Positions 43,259 to 51,739 are shown, counted from the stretch's first letter. The stretch: 64,000 bases of DNA from Halococcoides cellulosivorans (GCF_003058365.1 NZ_CP028858.1:1736001-1800000), one strand, 5' to 3'. Translations and numbers: made by a program. The notes: generated by a model from the sequence alone, not told the origin.

Positions 43259-43876
43259 TTACTCGACGTCGACGCTGGTCTCTTCTTCGGCGGCGACTTC
43301 CGCGGGCCGGGCTTCGAGCGTGGCCTTCTGGACCTCGACCCGGCGGAGCGGGTAGATGGTCTTGGCCTCGCCGTAGATCGCAGAGGAGAGCCGGCCCTCG
43401 ACGACGCTGTCGATGATTTCCTCGAAGTCGTGGTCTTCGGCACTCTGCTCGACCATGTCGATCATGGTCCGGCGGATCGCCTGTTCCTGGCTCGCGTCGG
43501 CCTTTTTCGTCGTGAAGGCGACGGGCTGGATCTGGAGACGATAGTCGTCGGTCGTGAGCACGGTCACGTACGCGGCGACCTTCGAGGAGCCACGGCGGAC
43601 CAGACTGCGGACGTAGTCGCGCGTGAGTTCGTGTTTGACGAACTCGGTGTACGCGGAGTCGCTGCCCACGTCGTTGACCTTGAAGGTCAGTTTGGTGTCG
43701 TTGTCGCCGGCGTTGCCACGCAGGTCACCCAGCGTGGTCTCGATCGTCCGGCCGATCACCTGTTCGGCTTCTTCGGCGGGTGTTTCTCCGAGCTCGTCGC
43801 GCCCGAACGCTTCGGGTGCGAGCACGGTGTACCAGTTCTTCTCTTGAGACTGCTTGGAGACTGATCGGTCACTCAT
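43259..43876 (-). CDS. rps3ae: 30S ribosomal protein S3Ae
   Basis: The start at 43876 gives 205 residues. Recognisable parts are KNWYTVLAPEAFGRDELGETPA at the start, TKLTFKVNDVGSDSAYTEFVKHELTRDYVRSLVRRGSSKV in the middle (read as two shorter blocks) and IYPLRRVEVQKATL near the end. It belongs to the archaeal/eukaryotic S3a family of the small subunit. It is the last gene of the rps15-recJ-like-pcc1-rps3ae run. Its start overlaps the pcc1 stop by a few bases. Confidence 0.95.
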   Translation of the reverse strand: MSDRSVSKQSQEKNWYTVLAPEAFGRDELGETPAEEAEQVIGRTIETTLGDLRGNAGDNDTKLTFKVNDVGSDSAYTEFVKHELTRDYVRSLVRRGSSKVAAYVTVLTTDDYRLQIQPVAFTTKKADASQEQAIRRTMIDMVEQSAEDHDFEEIIDSVVEGRLSSAIYGEAKTIYPLRRVEVQKATLEARPAEVAAEEETSVDVE

Positions 43877-44111
43877 GATTGTCGTTGGCGTCGGTCGTAC
43901 ACTGTACTGCCACCTGGAGTCCGACGAGATAGTCGTCGAGGGTCGTCCGCAGGCCACCGGTCGTCGGGCGGTCGATCGTCGTCTGGACGGTCGCTCCGTC
44001 GGTGCGGGTGTCCATCGCCGCCGTGCCGTCGGGCCGGAGCGATCGCGCGATCGTCTGCGCTCGATCGCCGTCGCCGTGGTCGGTCCGGACGGTGACGCGA
44101 CGGTCGGTCAC
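43869..44111 (-). CDS. pcc1: KEOPS complex subunit Pcc1
   Basis: A GTG start at 44111 overlaps the stop of the RecJ-like gene (GTGA) and gives 80 residues. The sequence has the Pcc1 pattern: an early strand (RRVTVRTDHG), helix RAQTIARSLRPDG, two strands and the closing helix GGLRTTLDDYLVGLQVAVQ. Pcc1 dimerises the KEOPS complex that makes the t6A base in tRNAs. Its position before rps3ae and after a RecJ-like gene is conserved in haloarchaea and supports this short, GTG-started call. Confidence 0.85.
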   Translation of the reverse strand: MTDRRVTVRTDHGDGDRAQTIARSLRPDGTAAMDTRTDGATVQTTIDRPTTGGLRTTLDDYLVGLQVAVQCTTDANDNHE

Positions 44112-45181
44112 GCGGCCACCTCCCGGACGCTCGCGATCAGATCGGCGGCGTCGGCGTCGGCGTCGGTCAGGCCGATCGCTCGGGTCCCGTTGCCGATCAC
44201 GTCGGTCGAATCGCTTGCCCGCCCGAGACACCGGCCCGCGTCGATCTCCGCAGACCGACTCGCGATCGCAACGCGATCGTCGGCGATCACGAGCACGAGC
44301 GGTTCGCGCGTTTCGTAGCGGACGGCGAGACGGGCGACGGTCCCGACCGGCGCGCTCGCATCGAGGCGGCGCACGCTCAGGCCGTCGTATCGGCCGGTCG
44401 TCGCGTCGTCGAGGGCGCGATGGGCGCGCGTGGCGTGCTCGCGCCACTCCTCGATCGCGTCGGGGACCCGTCCCCCGAGCGCGAGCGTCGTCGCCCCACC
44501 AGGGCGTTCCTGGGCGAGCACATCGAGCACGTCGGCGAGACCGCCGATCGAGGCGAACGGGCCGGCGTCGGTCGTTCCGATCGCGGCGGTGACGGCCGCA
44601 CCCGCTGCGGGCGGGCGGTCGTCGACCGCCTCGATCGCCGCGGCCCCCGCGAGTCGACAGATTGCATCGGCGTCGGCGGTCGCCGGATCGATCGCGAGGT
44701 CCGCACACCGGGTTTCGACCGCACCCGGATCGCCCGACCAGGGGCCACGGAGCAGCGTCGAGTGGGCCAGATCGTCGACGGGATCGCCGGTCGGGCCGGC
44801 GATACCCGGACTGGGATCGTCGCCACCCTCGCCCGCCAGACGCGGTCCGACCGCCGCGAGCGCGGCGTCCGGCGTCGAATCGAGCGCGCGAGCGACGCGC
44901 GCGGCGACCGGCGAGGCCGGTCCGTCGAGGCCGATCGCGCGGTCCGCACGGCGACAGCCGACCGCGAGCGTCAGGTCCGCCTCGGTCGCACGGTCGTCAC
45001 GCGGGGCGACACTGACCTGGAGGCCGATCGCACGCTCGCGACACGCCCGTCCGAGCAGGCCCGCGGCGGCGACCGCATCGCCGGTCGGGGCCGCGACGAT
45101 CCGGACGAACGCGGCGCTGTCGATCGAGGCGGCCAGATCGTCGGCCGCCGGCGACTCCGTGGATCGACCCGTCGTAGACAT
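44108..45181 (-). CDS. RecJ-like DHH-family protein with degenerate active site
   Basis: The protein has 357 residues. The overall length, order and position match archaeal RecJ-like (GAN/RecJ) proteins found between rps15 and pcc1. The usual D-x-D motif I of DHH phosphoesterases reads APTGDAVAAAGLLGR here, and I can find no DHH motif, so nuclease activity is doubtful. The C-terminal half has a DHHA1-like stretch (VARLAVRYETREPLVLVIADDRV, read as two strands). Archaeal relatives bind the GINS replication complex, and an inactive copy could serve as a scaffold. It follows rps15 closely. Confidence 0.7.
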   Translation of the reverse strand: MSTTGRSTESPAADDLAASIDSAAFVRIVAAPTGDAVAAAGLLGRACRERAIGLQVSVAPRDDRATEADLTLAVGCRRADRAIGLDGPASPVAARVARALDSTPDAALAAVGPRLAGEGGDDPSPGIAGPTGDPVDDLAHSTLLRGPWSGDPGAVETRCADLAIDPATADADAICRLAGAAAIEAVDDRPPAAGAAVTAAIGTTDAGPFASIGGLADVLDVLAQERPGGATTLALGGRVPDAIEEWREHATRAHRALDDATTGRYDGLSVRRLDASAPVGTVARLAVRYETREPLVLVIADDRVAIASRSAEIDAGRCLGRASDSTDVIGNGTRAIGLTDADADAADLIASVREVAA

Positions 45182-45184
45182 GCG

Positions 45185-45649
45185 CTACTCGACGATCTCG
45201 CGGGCTTTGTCGACGGTGTAGGTGAACTCGGCGTCGAGTTCGTCGCCCCGGTAGTAGTTCACCAGTCGGCGGATCTTCGACTCGACGTTCTGTCGAGCGC
45301 GCTTGTTCTGGTGGTCGGTACCGTTCTCCCGAAGGTGGTCGTTCAACCGGACGGCCTTGGCCATCAGGTTGTACAGGTCCTCGGGAACCTCGGGCGCGGC
45401 GTCGTTGTCCGCCAGAATATCGGTCACCGACTTCTCACAGACGAGCGAAACGTCCGGGACGGGAACGCCCTGGACGCCCTCGTCGCGCAAGATCACGCCG
45501 ATCTCGCTGGGCGCGTGGCCCTGCTCGGCCAGTTCGACGACGCGCTCTTCGACGGCGTTGGCGTCGACGTCACTCCACTCCGGTGGGGTCTCTGCCGCGG
45601 GACGGTCCGATCCGGACGAGCCCCGACGGCGGGTATGCATTCGTGCCAT
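45185..45649 (-). CDS. rps15: 30S ribosomal protein S15
   Basis: The start at 45649 gives 154 residues, the length of archaeal S15. It begins MARMHTRRRGSSGSDRP and has the N-terminal extension typical of archaea (PPEWSDVDANAVEERVVELAEQG, here read as two blocks). The S15 core with KRARQNVESKIRRLVNYYRGD follows. It binds 16S rRNA helix 22. It opens the run rps15-recJ-like-pcc1-rps3ae. Longer in-frame starts exist but lie upstream of the conserved N-terminus. Confidence 0.95.
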   Translation of the reverse strand: MARMHTRRRGSSGSDRPAAETPPEWSDVDANAVEERVVELAEQGHAPSEIGVILRDEGVQGVPVPDVSLVCEKSVTDILADNDAAPEVPEDLYNLMAKAVRLNDHLRENGTDHQNKRARQNVESKIRRLVNYYRGDELDAEFTYTVDKAREIVE

Positions 45650-46027
45650 AGTCTGATTGGAACCGCACAACCGCGTCTACCTGAATGGTACACGCCCGCA
45701 ATCCCAAGCCGCCCAATCGGACGGCAGGTCGGAGTTGCGGTCGTGCCGTTCCCAGTCGGTCTCGGCGGCCCGGCCTCTTTATCCCTTCCGTTCGGGCGCG
45801 CCAGCGCTCGACGATCCCGTCCGATCGGGTAGGCCCGTCATACCGTCCGATCGCCAGGTCGGTCATTTCGCCGGGCGGCGAGAGCAAACGGCAGGCTGAA
45901 CACCCCCCATTATCGAACCCAATAATATAGGAAATGGCCGTATCAAGGTTTCAAACCCAGATTCGTAGAGCTATACCTCCGATATTATCAATTTTGTTTA
46001 TCCCCGTAGGACGTCTATACTTTATCG
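45650..46027. other. Divergent intergenic region
   Basis: This 378-base gap separates the divergent rps15 operon and the pilin-like gene. The left part is GC-rich and shows no gene. The last 110 bases are strongly AT-rich. An AT box (GTTTATC near 45996) about 28 bases before the ATG at 46028 fits a leaderless promoter for the surface protein. No other feature is seen. Confidence 0.5.
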
Positions 46028-47533
46028 ATGAATCCGTGTCGTCGGGCTTGGTCTGTGCGGGGACAGGCCTCGGTGCTCGGGATCGTCGCGTTGTTCGCGT
46101 TGATGATGGTCAGTGCGACGATCGTCGCCGCCGTCGGTGCCGCCGCGATCACCGAGTCCCGCGATCAATCCGCCGACCAGCAGGCGATCCGCGAAATGCA
46201 GTCCCTCCAGACCCAGATCGGTGAGGCGGCGTCGGGCCAGCCCCGGGGGAGTTTCGACGGCGCGTCGACCGAGGAGATGCGCGTCGCACCCGAGCGTGGC
46301 TGGATCCGGGTGACCCACCACGACTACAGCGGGTCGGGCGCGACCGAAGTGGTGGCCAACGAGTCGCTGGGCGAGGTCGTCTACGAGCGCGGTGAGACCA
46401 CACTCGCCTACCAGGCGGGTGGGCTCTGGCGGCTCGAATCCGACGGTACGAGTCACATGGTCGCCAAACCCGCCCTCGAATATCGCGACGCGACGATGAG
46501 CGTCCCGATGTTGAGCGTCGACGAGGGGCCCCTCCAGTCGTCGTCGGCGGTCGCCTTCGAGAAGACCAGCGAACGGCAGGTGTTCCCCAACGAGACCGGC
46601 CCGACCGCTGGTGACGAAGTCGGTGCGCCCTACGACGCGACCGACGGCTCCTACGCCAATCCGCTGTACAACGGCACGCTCACCGTCACCGTCCAGAGCC
46701 GGTTCGACGACGCCTGGGCCGAGTACTTCCGGTCGTCGACCGGCGGGACCGTCACGCGCACGCCCGCGAAGAATCTGGTCTCCGTGACCATGGAGACGCC
46801 GTCCCGACCAGTGGGTGACTTCGAGATGCCCCTGGAGGGCGGCGAGATTCGAATGGACGGCCTCTCGAACGAACACCCCCTGGACGAGTACACGGTACAG
46901 CTCCAGCCCGACGGTGATTACGCCAACCTCCACTGGGGGATGTACGTCCACAACGGCTCCGAAAAGTTCGAAATTCACTTCCAATCGACCAGCCCCGGGA
47001 AATGCAAGCACGGAAACTACGAGGGCGACCTCTACATGACCGTCTTCTATCAGAACGCGACGACCCACGAGGAGTGGCACACCAAAGCGATCGACCCCGA
47101 CACCCACGAGGACCTCTCGATCGACTGTTCGTCGCGCACGCTCACGCTGAACGCGCTGGCCGACGAGGACCTCTATTACGAGAACATCGAGAACATCCCC
47201 GGTACGAGTTCCGCGGGCAACAAGTGGATCTTCGGTGACGAGATCACGGACACCTACATTACGGGGCCGACGACCTCCTTCGAGGCCCACGACGTGGATC
47301 GCGGCCAGTACGACCGTGGTGACAAAGAACGCGCCGCGTTCGTCGTGAACCACTACTTCGGCCTGCTCAACGGGAGTGCGAACCTCACCGTCACGGACGG
47401 GCCCGGGTCGAGTTCGCGCGTCGACGAGGCCGCCTCGCGCGGGCGCATCTCCTATCCGATCGAGACCGGCCCGCAGTTCCTGCACTATCTGCACGTTACC
47501 GCCCGTGACGTCGTCGTCGACGTCCGTGGGTGA
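46028..47533 (+). CDS. Pilin-like surface protein (DUF7289 type)
   Basis: The 501-residue protein starts with a short basic peptide and RGQASVLGIVALFALMMVSATIVAAVG. This is the N-terminal hydrophobic helix seen in haloarchaeal pilin-like and DUF7289 proteins. The rest is extracytoplasmic, beta-rich and acidic, with several N-x-S/T sites that could be glycosylated (for example NESL, NGTL, NGSE, NATT). Two cysteines (KCKH and DCSS) may pair. It ends with a short strand and no C-terminal sorting motif. It is a single gene with its own promoter, directly before tRNA-Ala. Confidence 0.75.
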   Translation: MNPCRRAWSVRGQASVLGIVALFALMMVSATIVAAVGAAAITESRDQSADQQAIREMQSLQTQIGEAASGQPRGSFDGASTEEMRVAPERGWIRVTHHDYSGSGATEVVANESLGEVVYERGETTLAYQAGGLWRLESDGTSHMVAKPALEYRDATMSVPMLSVDEGPLQSSSAVAFEKTSERQVFPNETGPTAGDEVGAPYDATDGSYANPLYNGTLTVTVQSRFDDAWAEYFRSSTGGTVTRTPAKNLVSVTMETPSRPVGDFEMPLEGGEIRMDGLSNEHPLDEYTVQLQPDGDYANLHWGMYVHNGSEKFEIHFQSTSPGKCKHGNYEGDLYMTVFYQNATTHEEWHTKAIDPDTHEDLSIDCSSRTLTLNALADEDLYYENIENIPGTSSAGNKWIFGDEITDTYITGPTTSFEAHDVDRGQYDRGDKERAAFVVNHYFGLLNGSANLTVTDGPGSSSRVDEAASRGRISYPIETGPQFLHYLHVTARDVVVDVRG

Positions 47534-47581
47534 GCGCGGGTTCGATGGGTTTATCCGGGGCCGTCGGTTGAAATCGAGTGC

Positions 47582-47653
47582 GGGCTCGTAGATCAGTGGT
47601 AGATCATCCCCCTGGCACGGGGAAGGCCCCGGGTTCAAATCCCGGCGAGTCCA
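47582..47653 (+). tRNA. tRNA-Ala (anticodon GGC)
   Basis: A 72-base cloverleaf: acceptor GGGCTCG pairs with CGAGTCC (one G-U pair), anticodon stem TCCCC/GGGGA carries loop CTGGCAC, and the T-arm is CCGGG TTCAAAT CCCGG. The discriminator is A. The anticodon GGC reads GCC and GCU alanine codons. Its 3' half from 47632 is the left attachment site of the element that follows; the tRNA itself is intact. Confidence 0.96.
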
Positions 47654-47730
47654 CTCGGCTCACTTCGTTCGCCTCGTTCCCTCGCCGACCTTCGCAAAAT
47701 CGAAGATTTTGCTCAGTCCCGGCGAGTCCA
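47632..47730 (+). repeat. Left attachment repeat (attL), overlapping tRNA-Ala
   Basis: The first 33 bases (47632-47664, starting GGTTCAAATCCCGGCGAGTC) are identical to 51820-51852. Beyond them, TCGTTCCCTCGCCGACCTTC (47674) and GCTCAGTCCCGGCGAGTCCA (47711) also recur at the right end with few changes. A perfect hairpin with an 8-bp stem and GAA loop is at 47694-47712. Confidence 0.9.
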
Positions 47731-48073
47731 TTCGGCTGACGCCGCATCAGCAATCGACACACGGCGTCGGCATCCGACACCTCCTTTATGCCCGTTCCCG
47801 AGAGTTTGAGCGGTCAGTCCGTGCGTCTTGCCGGCTCCAATGGGAGAGGTCGCCTCTCCCGGGTCCGAGCCGTATGGTGGTCGTCACAATTGATTCGTTG
47901 TAGCCGACATATAGAGATTCGGGTACCCAGTTCGCTGTAGCAATTGAAGAATACAGCGGGAAGACGGCCGGAGGACGAGAGAATGGGATTAGAACATCAA
48001 TTGATTCGGCCATTGCTACGGTAACGCAACTCGGTCAAAATATTTTTTGCAGATTTCATCCGCGCGGTAGGCG
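47731..48073. other. Left-end non-coding stretch of the element
   Basis: Between attL and the operon's last gene I see no gene. A possible 75-codon frame on the minus strand (47786-48013) has no protein-like features and no promoter. The last 60 bases are AT-rich and may hold the operon terminator. Confidence 0.5.
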
Positions 48074-48337
48074 TCATGGTGCCGTTGGATTTCTATATTT
48101 AATATAGTAGTCAACATAATCGAGGTCGGATGGATGGGATTCCGCCAACCGAAAGACACCATCAGGGTGTTCATGCATTTGGGTCAGTTCGTAGGCAATG
48201 TTCGATGCCTCCACCTCATCGATGTCCTGTAAGATTATTGTCCCATCTCTACGGCCTGTCTGAATCCCATTTAATAAATCAGTCTCGCCAATCTGGGAAT
48301 AGAAGATAGCTCGTCGCGTTATCTTGACACGGCTCAT
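48074..48337 (-). CDS. Small protein, third gene of the element operon
   Basis: The ATG at 48337 lies one base after the stop of the Abi_C/HEPN-like gene and gives 87 residues; a longer in-frame start would overlap that gene by 77 bases and is less likely. It begins MSRVKITRRAIFYSQIG, basic at first, then acidic, with a predicted mix of two or three strands and helices and a closing segment DLDYVDYYIKYRNP. No family is recognised. Its position suggests a role with the two larger proteins, for example as an immunity or accessory subunit; that is inference. Confidence 0.65.
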   Translation of the reverse strand: MSRVKITRRAIFYSQIGETDLLNGIQTGRRDGTIILQDIDEVEASNIAYELTQMHEHPDGVFRLAESHPSDLDYVDYYIKYRNPTAP

Positions 48338-48338
48338 C

Positions 48339-49313
48339 TTAGAGAATTTGGCGGTGCTCTTTGACACAGTAGTAAATGCTCCGGACAAACGATATTGATG
48401 AGAGGATGACCTCAAGGGCGACCTCAGAATCTACCTGCCACGATTCTAAGGTTTCAGATTCTTTCCCGTGGGCTCCCGGAATACGCATAGCCCCCAGATA
48501 ATTGGCACCGTGTAGATGACGTTTTAAGATTAGTCCGTCTCCGCGCATCATGTTTGCTAAGCTCCCAATGCCATTTGCACGAGTGTAGTCTGAATCAGAG
48601 TCTCCTTCTTCTGTCGCTAATTCACGCGTTATGTTTTCTGCCGCAACGACGGCATCCACAATGGCGCTATCCGGAGATTCTTCGTATGATAGGAGCGCCT
48701 CTTGGAACTTCTCCACACTCTCTTCTTCTGCGTACGCAATTACGTCGCCACCTAATTTTTTGTGGACGAACAAGCGGGCTTTCGCCTCTGACAGGAGGGC
48801 ATCTTGGAGGTCCTTAACATAATCAGTCGGAAGAGTCTCGACCTCGATTGTCGGAACTAAGTCCTCGTCGTCCTCAAGAAGGTCCGACTCTTCACCGATG
48901 CTCAAAAACTGCTTCTTAATGACGTCAACAGACGTGTCCATCTCATAAAGCGTTTTCACAGACTGAGCTGACCGCTCTGCATCAAATCCCTTGTCGAGAA
49001 AGGATAAAAACGTCATAAATGGACTATATCGCTGTGCGTATCGGTTCAAGAGGACAAACCCTTGTTCTGGACTCATCTTTCGGGCTTCTTCTTCCACGTC
49101 GGGAGATGCGCTAAACGACCCATCATTCTCGACAAGAAGACCGAGTTCGAGTCCAAGTTGAATAACGGCCGCTGTGTACGCCTCGCTCATATCGATAATC
49201 TCAGCAATGTCTTCGGTGTCCAACGGCCGAGGCGAAGTTGCAAGGCCAATGACGACCTCGATTAGTGGCTCAGGTTTTACCGCTCGGGAGTGTAGATAGT
49301 AATCCTCATTCAT
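48339..49313 (-). CDS. Winged-helix protein with Abi_C/HEPN-like C-terminus
   Basis: The protein has 324 residues. The first 75 look like a winged helix (LIEVVIGLATSPRPLDTEDIAEIIDMSEAYTAAVI, read as helix-turn-helix). A helical middle follows. The last 120 residues resemble the abortive-infection C-terminal (Abi_C) group: GIGSLANMMRGDGLILKRHL, then MRIPGAHG with arginine 277 and histidine 282 in an R-x4-H spacing like HEPN ribonucleases, and a closing hydrophobic helix. If real, the domain could cleave RNA on viral infection. It starts inside the stop of the upstream gene (ATGA) and is followed by the third gene after one base. The family link is from pattern memory and needs a profile search. 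Confidence 0.75.
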   Translation of the reverse strand: MNEDYYLHSRAVKPEPLIEVVIGLATSPRPLDTEDIAEIIDMSEAYTAAVIQLGLELGLLVENDGSFSASPDVEEEARKMSPEQGFVLLNRYAQRYSPFMTFLSFLDKGFDAERSAQSVKTLYEMDTSVDVIKKQFLSIGEESDLLEDDEDLVPTIEVETLPTDYVKDLQDALLSEAKARLFVHKKLGGDVIAYAEEESVEKFQEALLSYEESPDSAIVDAVVAAENITRELATEEGDSDSDYTRANGIGSLANMMRGDGLILKRHLHGANYLGAMRIPGAHGKESETLESWQVDSEVALEVILSSISFVRSIYYCVKEHRQIL

Positions 49314-50149
49314 CTGTCTTCGTAACTGGTGAGCGTCCGGTGTCCCTCCGATTCCCCATTTTCAGAGGGCGTTTGAGGCTCGGGAACTTCAGCCTCCAGA
49401 CCCTCCCGAACAGCTATTATTAGTTTCTTTACGTTTTCAGGACCTTCATCTCCGGATAAGTCTAAATTGATTGAGAATTGTCCCTCCTTCAATATTTTAC
49501 TCGCAGATGGTTCCTCTTGCGGGTATACACGGACCTCCTCTTCCTGACCATCCACAGACGGTTCTGACTCAGGGGATTGGTCTTGTCTCTCTTCCTTCTC
49601 GTCAGCTATTTCCTCTGTTTGCTTAGTTTCCACCGAGTCACTCTGGCGCTGAGTATCAGCAATTCGGTAGTTACCCCCCTCTGTTTCTATCAGGATACCA
49701 GTCCAAACGAATAGGTCAACGAGGGCCGCAAGTCCAGTCTTTTTCCGAGGAGTTGATGGGTCTGTCTCAGTGATAAATGCAAGCGAATCTATAACTTCAT
49801 CTTTGACCAGCTCACCTGAGCCGATATCGTTAATGAGTTCCTCAGTCACCTCCCACTCATCAAGCAAATCCCTGAGCCCCTCAGCCGCTTCGCCCTCTCG
49901 GTCAAATGCGAGTGCACGGCCTATGTTGTTCCCTGCTTGTAGAAGTCGATAGTCGTGGCCCTCCTTAGAAAGAAGCCCAACATCTGCGAAAAACTTCTTC
50001 TGCCTTCTAATGACGTCCGAACTTGACTCTATCTCTTCCTCCACATCCTCGTCCTCTACCAATTCATCAGTGTCGGCGGCTTCGTAGTATCCCTCGATAA
50101 TCTCCTGTAGCGTGTCGAGACTCGCTTTGGGAACTGGGTGATTTGGCAT
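49310..50149 (-). CDS. DUF5343-like winged-helix protein, first gene of the element operon
   Basis: The ATG at 50149 gives 279 residues beginning MPNHPVPKASLDTLQEIIEG. An AT box 30 bases upstream supports this start over the ATG at 50188. Residues about 1-85 fit a DUF5343-type winged helix (RRQKKFFADVGLLSKEGHDYRLLQAGNNIGRAL, read as helix plus wing). A second winged-helix-like unit spans about 85-170. An acidic, glutamine-rich linker (about 172-225) leads to a short alpha/beta end with FSINLDLSGDEGPENVKKLI. It may be the DNA- or ligand-sensing part of the operon. Its stop overlaps the next gene's start. Confidence 0.75.
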   Translation of the reverse strand: MPNHPVPKASLDTLQEIIEGYYEAADTDELVEDEDVEEEIESSSDVIRRQKKFFADVGLLSKEGHDYRLLQAGNNIGRALAFDREGEAAEGLRDLLDEWEVTEELINDIGSGELVKDEVIDSLAFITETDPSTPRKKTGLAALVDLFVWTGILIETEGGNYRIADTQRQSDSVETKQTEEIADEKEERQDQSPESEPSVDGQEEEVRVYPQEEPSASKILKEGQFSINLDLSGDEGPENVKKLIIAVREGLEAEVPEPQTPSENGESEGHRTLTSYEDR

Positions 50150-50177
50150 TGTGGTAGAAAAGATAGTTCCATGGGGT

Positions 50178-50184
50178 GATAAAA
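50178..50184 (-). promoter_or_regulatory. TATA-like box for the element operon
   Basis: On the minus strand TTTTATC is centred about 32 bases before the ATG at 50149, the spacing of haloarchaeal leaderless promoters. It lies inside the possible N-terminal extension from the ATG at 50188, so it argues against that earlier start. Confidence 0.5.
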
Positions 50185-50728
50185 CCAACGACTCGGTGAC
50201 AGATGGAGGTGTTTGTGGTACATACTACTTCAACTCTTGCCCACAACATGTATCAGATGCATTTGGTGTCTGGGTGACCACCACTACAGTACAGTAGTAT
50301 AGTACCATAACACAGTACGAGGATGAGCGTACGAGTAACATCGGGAAGGTACCCGTAGACACAAGACCATACTAACCAGTACGGTGAACCGTAGGAGTAT
50401 CAAAGACGGCACAGCAGCAGATAGCAGGCCAGAGAACAGGCATTACAGTCGGGGACAAAGCACTCAAACCCGTACTCACAGCCCCGCTTTCTATCAGAGC
50501 CACGGACAGGCTTGTGATGCGGTTTTAAGTGGAAGATGACCAATCACCTATTGGTAAGTAAGAAGCCAGCCACGAGCGATTCTGTGGCCTCTGAGAGCAT
50601 CTCGTGCTAGCAGCAGACTTCGGGATTCAGCGGCTGTCTGGACAATTTACCGTCGAAGCGTTGGTCACTGTTCTCTGAATCTCTGGTGACCGGTCACTAC
50701 ATCAGAAAACCGACAGAATGGATGGACT
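50185..50728. other. Non-coding region between operon and integrase with GTAC array
   Basis: No gene is seen in about 540 bases. GTAC occurs six times at 50289, 50302, 50315, 50329, 50349 and 50379; the first four are 13-14 bases apart. An AT box TTTTAAG near 50523 points to the right but no gene follows. This is the natural place for the control region or origin of the element. Confidence 0.6.
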
Positions 50729-51739
50729 TTACAGGTCTTCGAGGTACCGCCGACGGGTGTCCATCTGTTCGGCCTTGTTCCGTCGGTCGTAGTGGGCGTC
50801 GAGTACCTCACGGCTCACGTTCATCCGCTCCGAGGCGACGTCCTTCGGCTTCCCGAGGTTGAGCATGTGGGTTATCGCACCCTTCCGCAGTGCATGAGGG
50901 GACACCGAGGATGGGCACTTGCTTGCCGTGTTGTAATCGCCAGCTTCGCAGGTGTCCGGTGACCGGTCATGTGGACACTGGGCACCGAAGTGGCACGGTC
51001 AAGTGACTGTGTAGATGTTCCGCTGAAGCGTGGTTTTCGCCGGCCGGCCGCTTCCCGTTGAAAACAGTGGCTCGCGCCCGTAGTCGTCAAGGCAGCCAGA
51101 CCTGTGCATGTCTACGAAGTCGCTCAGGACGTCGCAGAGGTCGTCCTTGATGTAGACGTCACGTTCACCGTTTGCTTTGTTCTTGAGCGGCGTGCCTGTC
51201 TCAGGGCGGTGTCGGAGCATGAGCGTGTTCCGGTCCGGGTCGAAGTCTCCGAGGTCGAGTGACCGGAGTGAGCCACTCCGCATGCCAGTGTGCCAGAGGG
51301 TGTAGAACACCGCGTGTCGAAATGAGGCATACTCGTACTTGTTCAGGTACTCCAGCATAGCGTCTGCTTCCTCGGAGGTGATGTACGTCTCGTTCACCTC
51401 GTCGGCGGTGGACACCTCGGGCACGGCGACCTTCTCGTTGAGTCCCGCACGGACTGCGTCAATCTTCTTGCAGAACCGGAGGAACTTCTTTAGATTCCAG
51501 AGGTTGCCCCGGAGGGTCACCTGCTTAACTTCCTCGGCGCGGTCCATCCGGAAGTTTATCACTGTGCGCCCGGTCACGTCGTTCATGTTGTCGATGCCTT
51601 CCTGTTGGCACCAGTCGGTAAACGCCGCGAGGTCGTACTTGTAGTTCTGTAGGCTATTCTTGGACAGCTCGTTTTCGCGGCTGGTCAGGTACATCTCTAC
51701 AGCGCGGTCCGGTGCAATCGGGTCGAGTTGGTCCGTCAT
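50729..51739 (-). pseudogene. Tyrosine recombinase (integrase) gene with in-frame TGA
   Basis: The frame from the ATG at 51739 encodes an XerC/D-type integrase but meets TGA at 50999-51001 after residue 246. Reading on in the same frame gives 88 more residues to TAA at 50729-50731, with the expected C-terminus: a cysteine-rich insert (PCHFGAQC), SPHALRKGAITHML with the H-x-L-R residues, and the tyrosine in DAHYDRRNK. The N-terminal part has the SAM-like core-binding domain and the first catalytic arginine in WHTGMRSGSLRSL. A single C-to-T change in a CGA arginine codon explains the stop. The truncated product lacks the catalytic tyrosine. It lies next to the right attachment site. Confidence 0.88.

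Noticed and set aside
47786-48013. A 75-codon minus-strand frame inside the element
   Set aside because: No promoter, no conserved-looking pattern, and base use unlike the operon genes.
50999-51001. TGA in the integrase read as selenocysteine or a programmed recoding site
   Set aside because: Haloarchaea are not known to use selenocysteine, no insertion element is seen, and related integrases have arginine in this region as far as I recall. A nonsense mutation is simpler.
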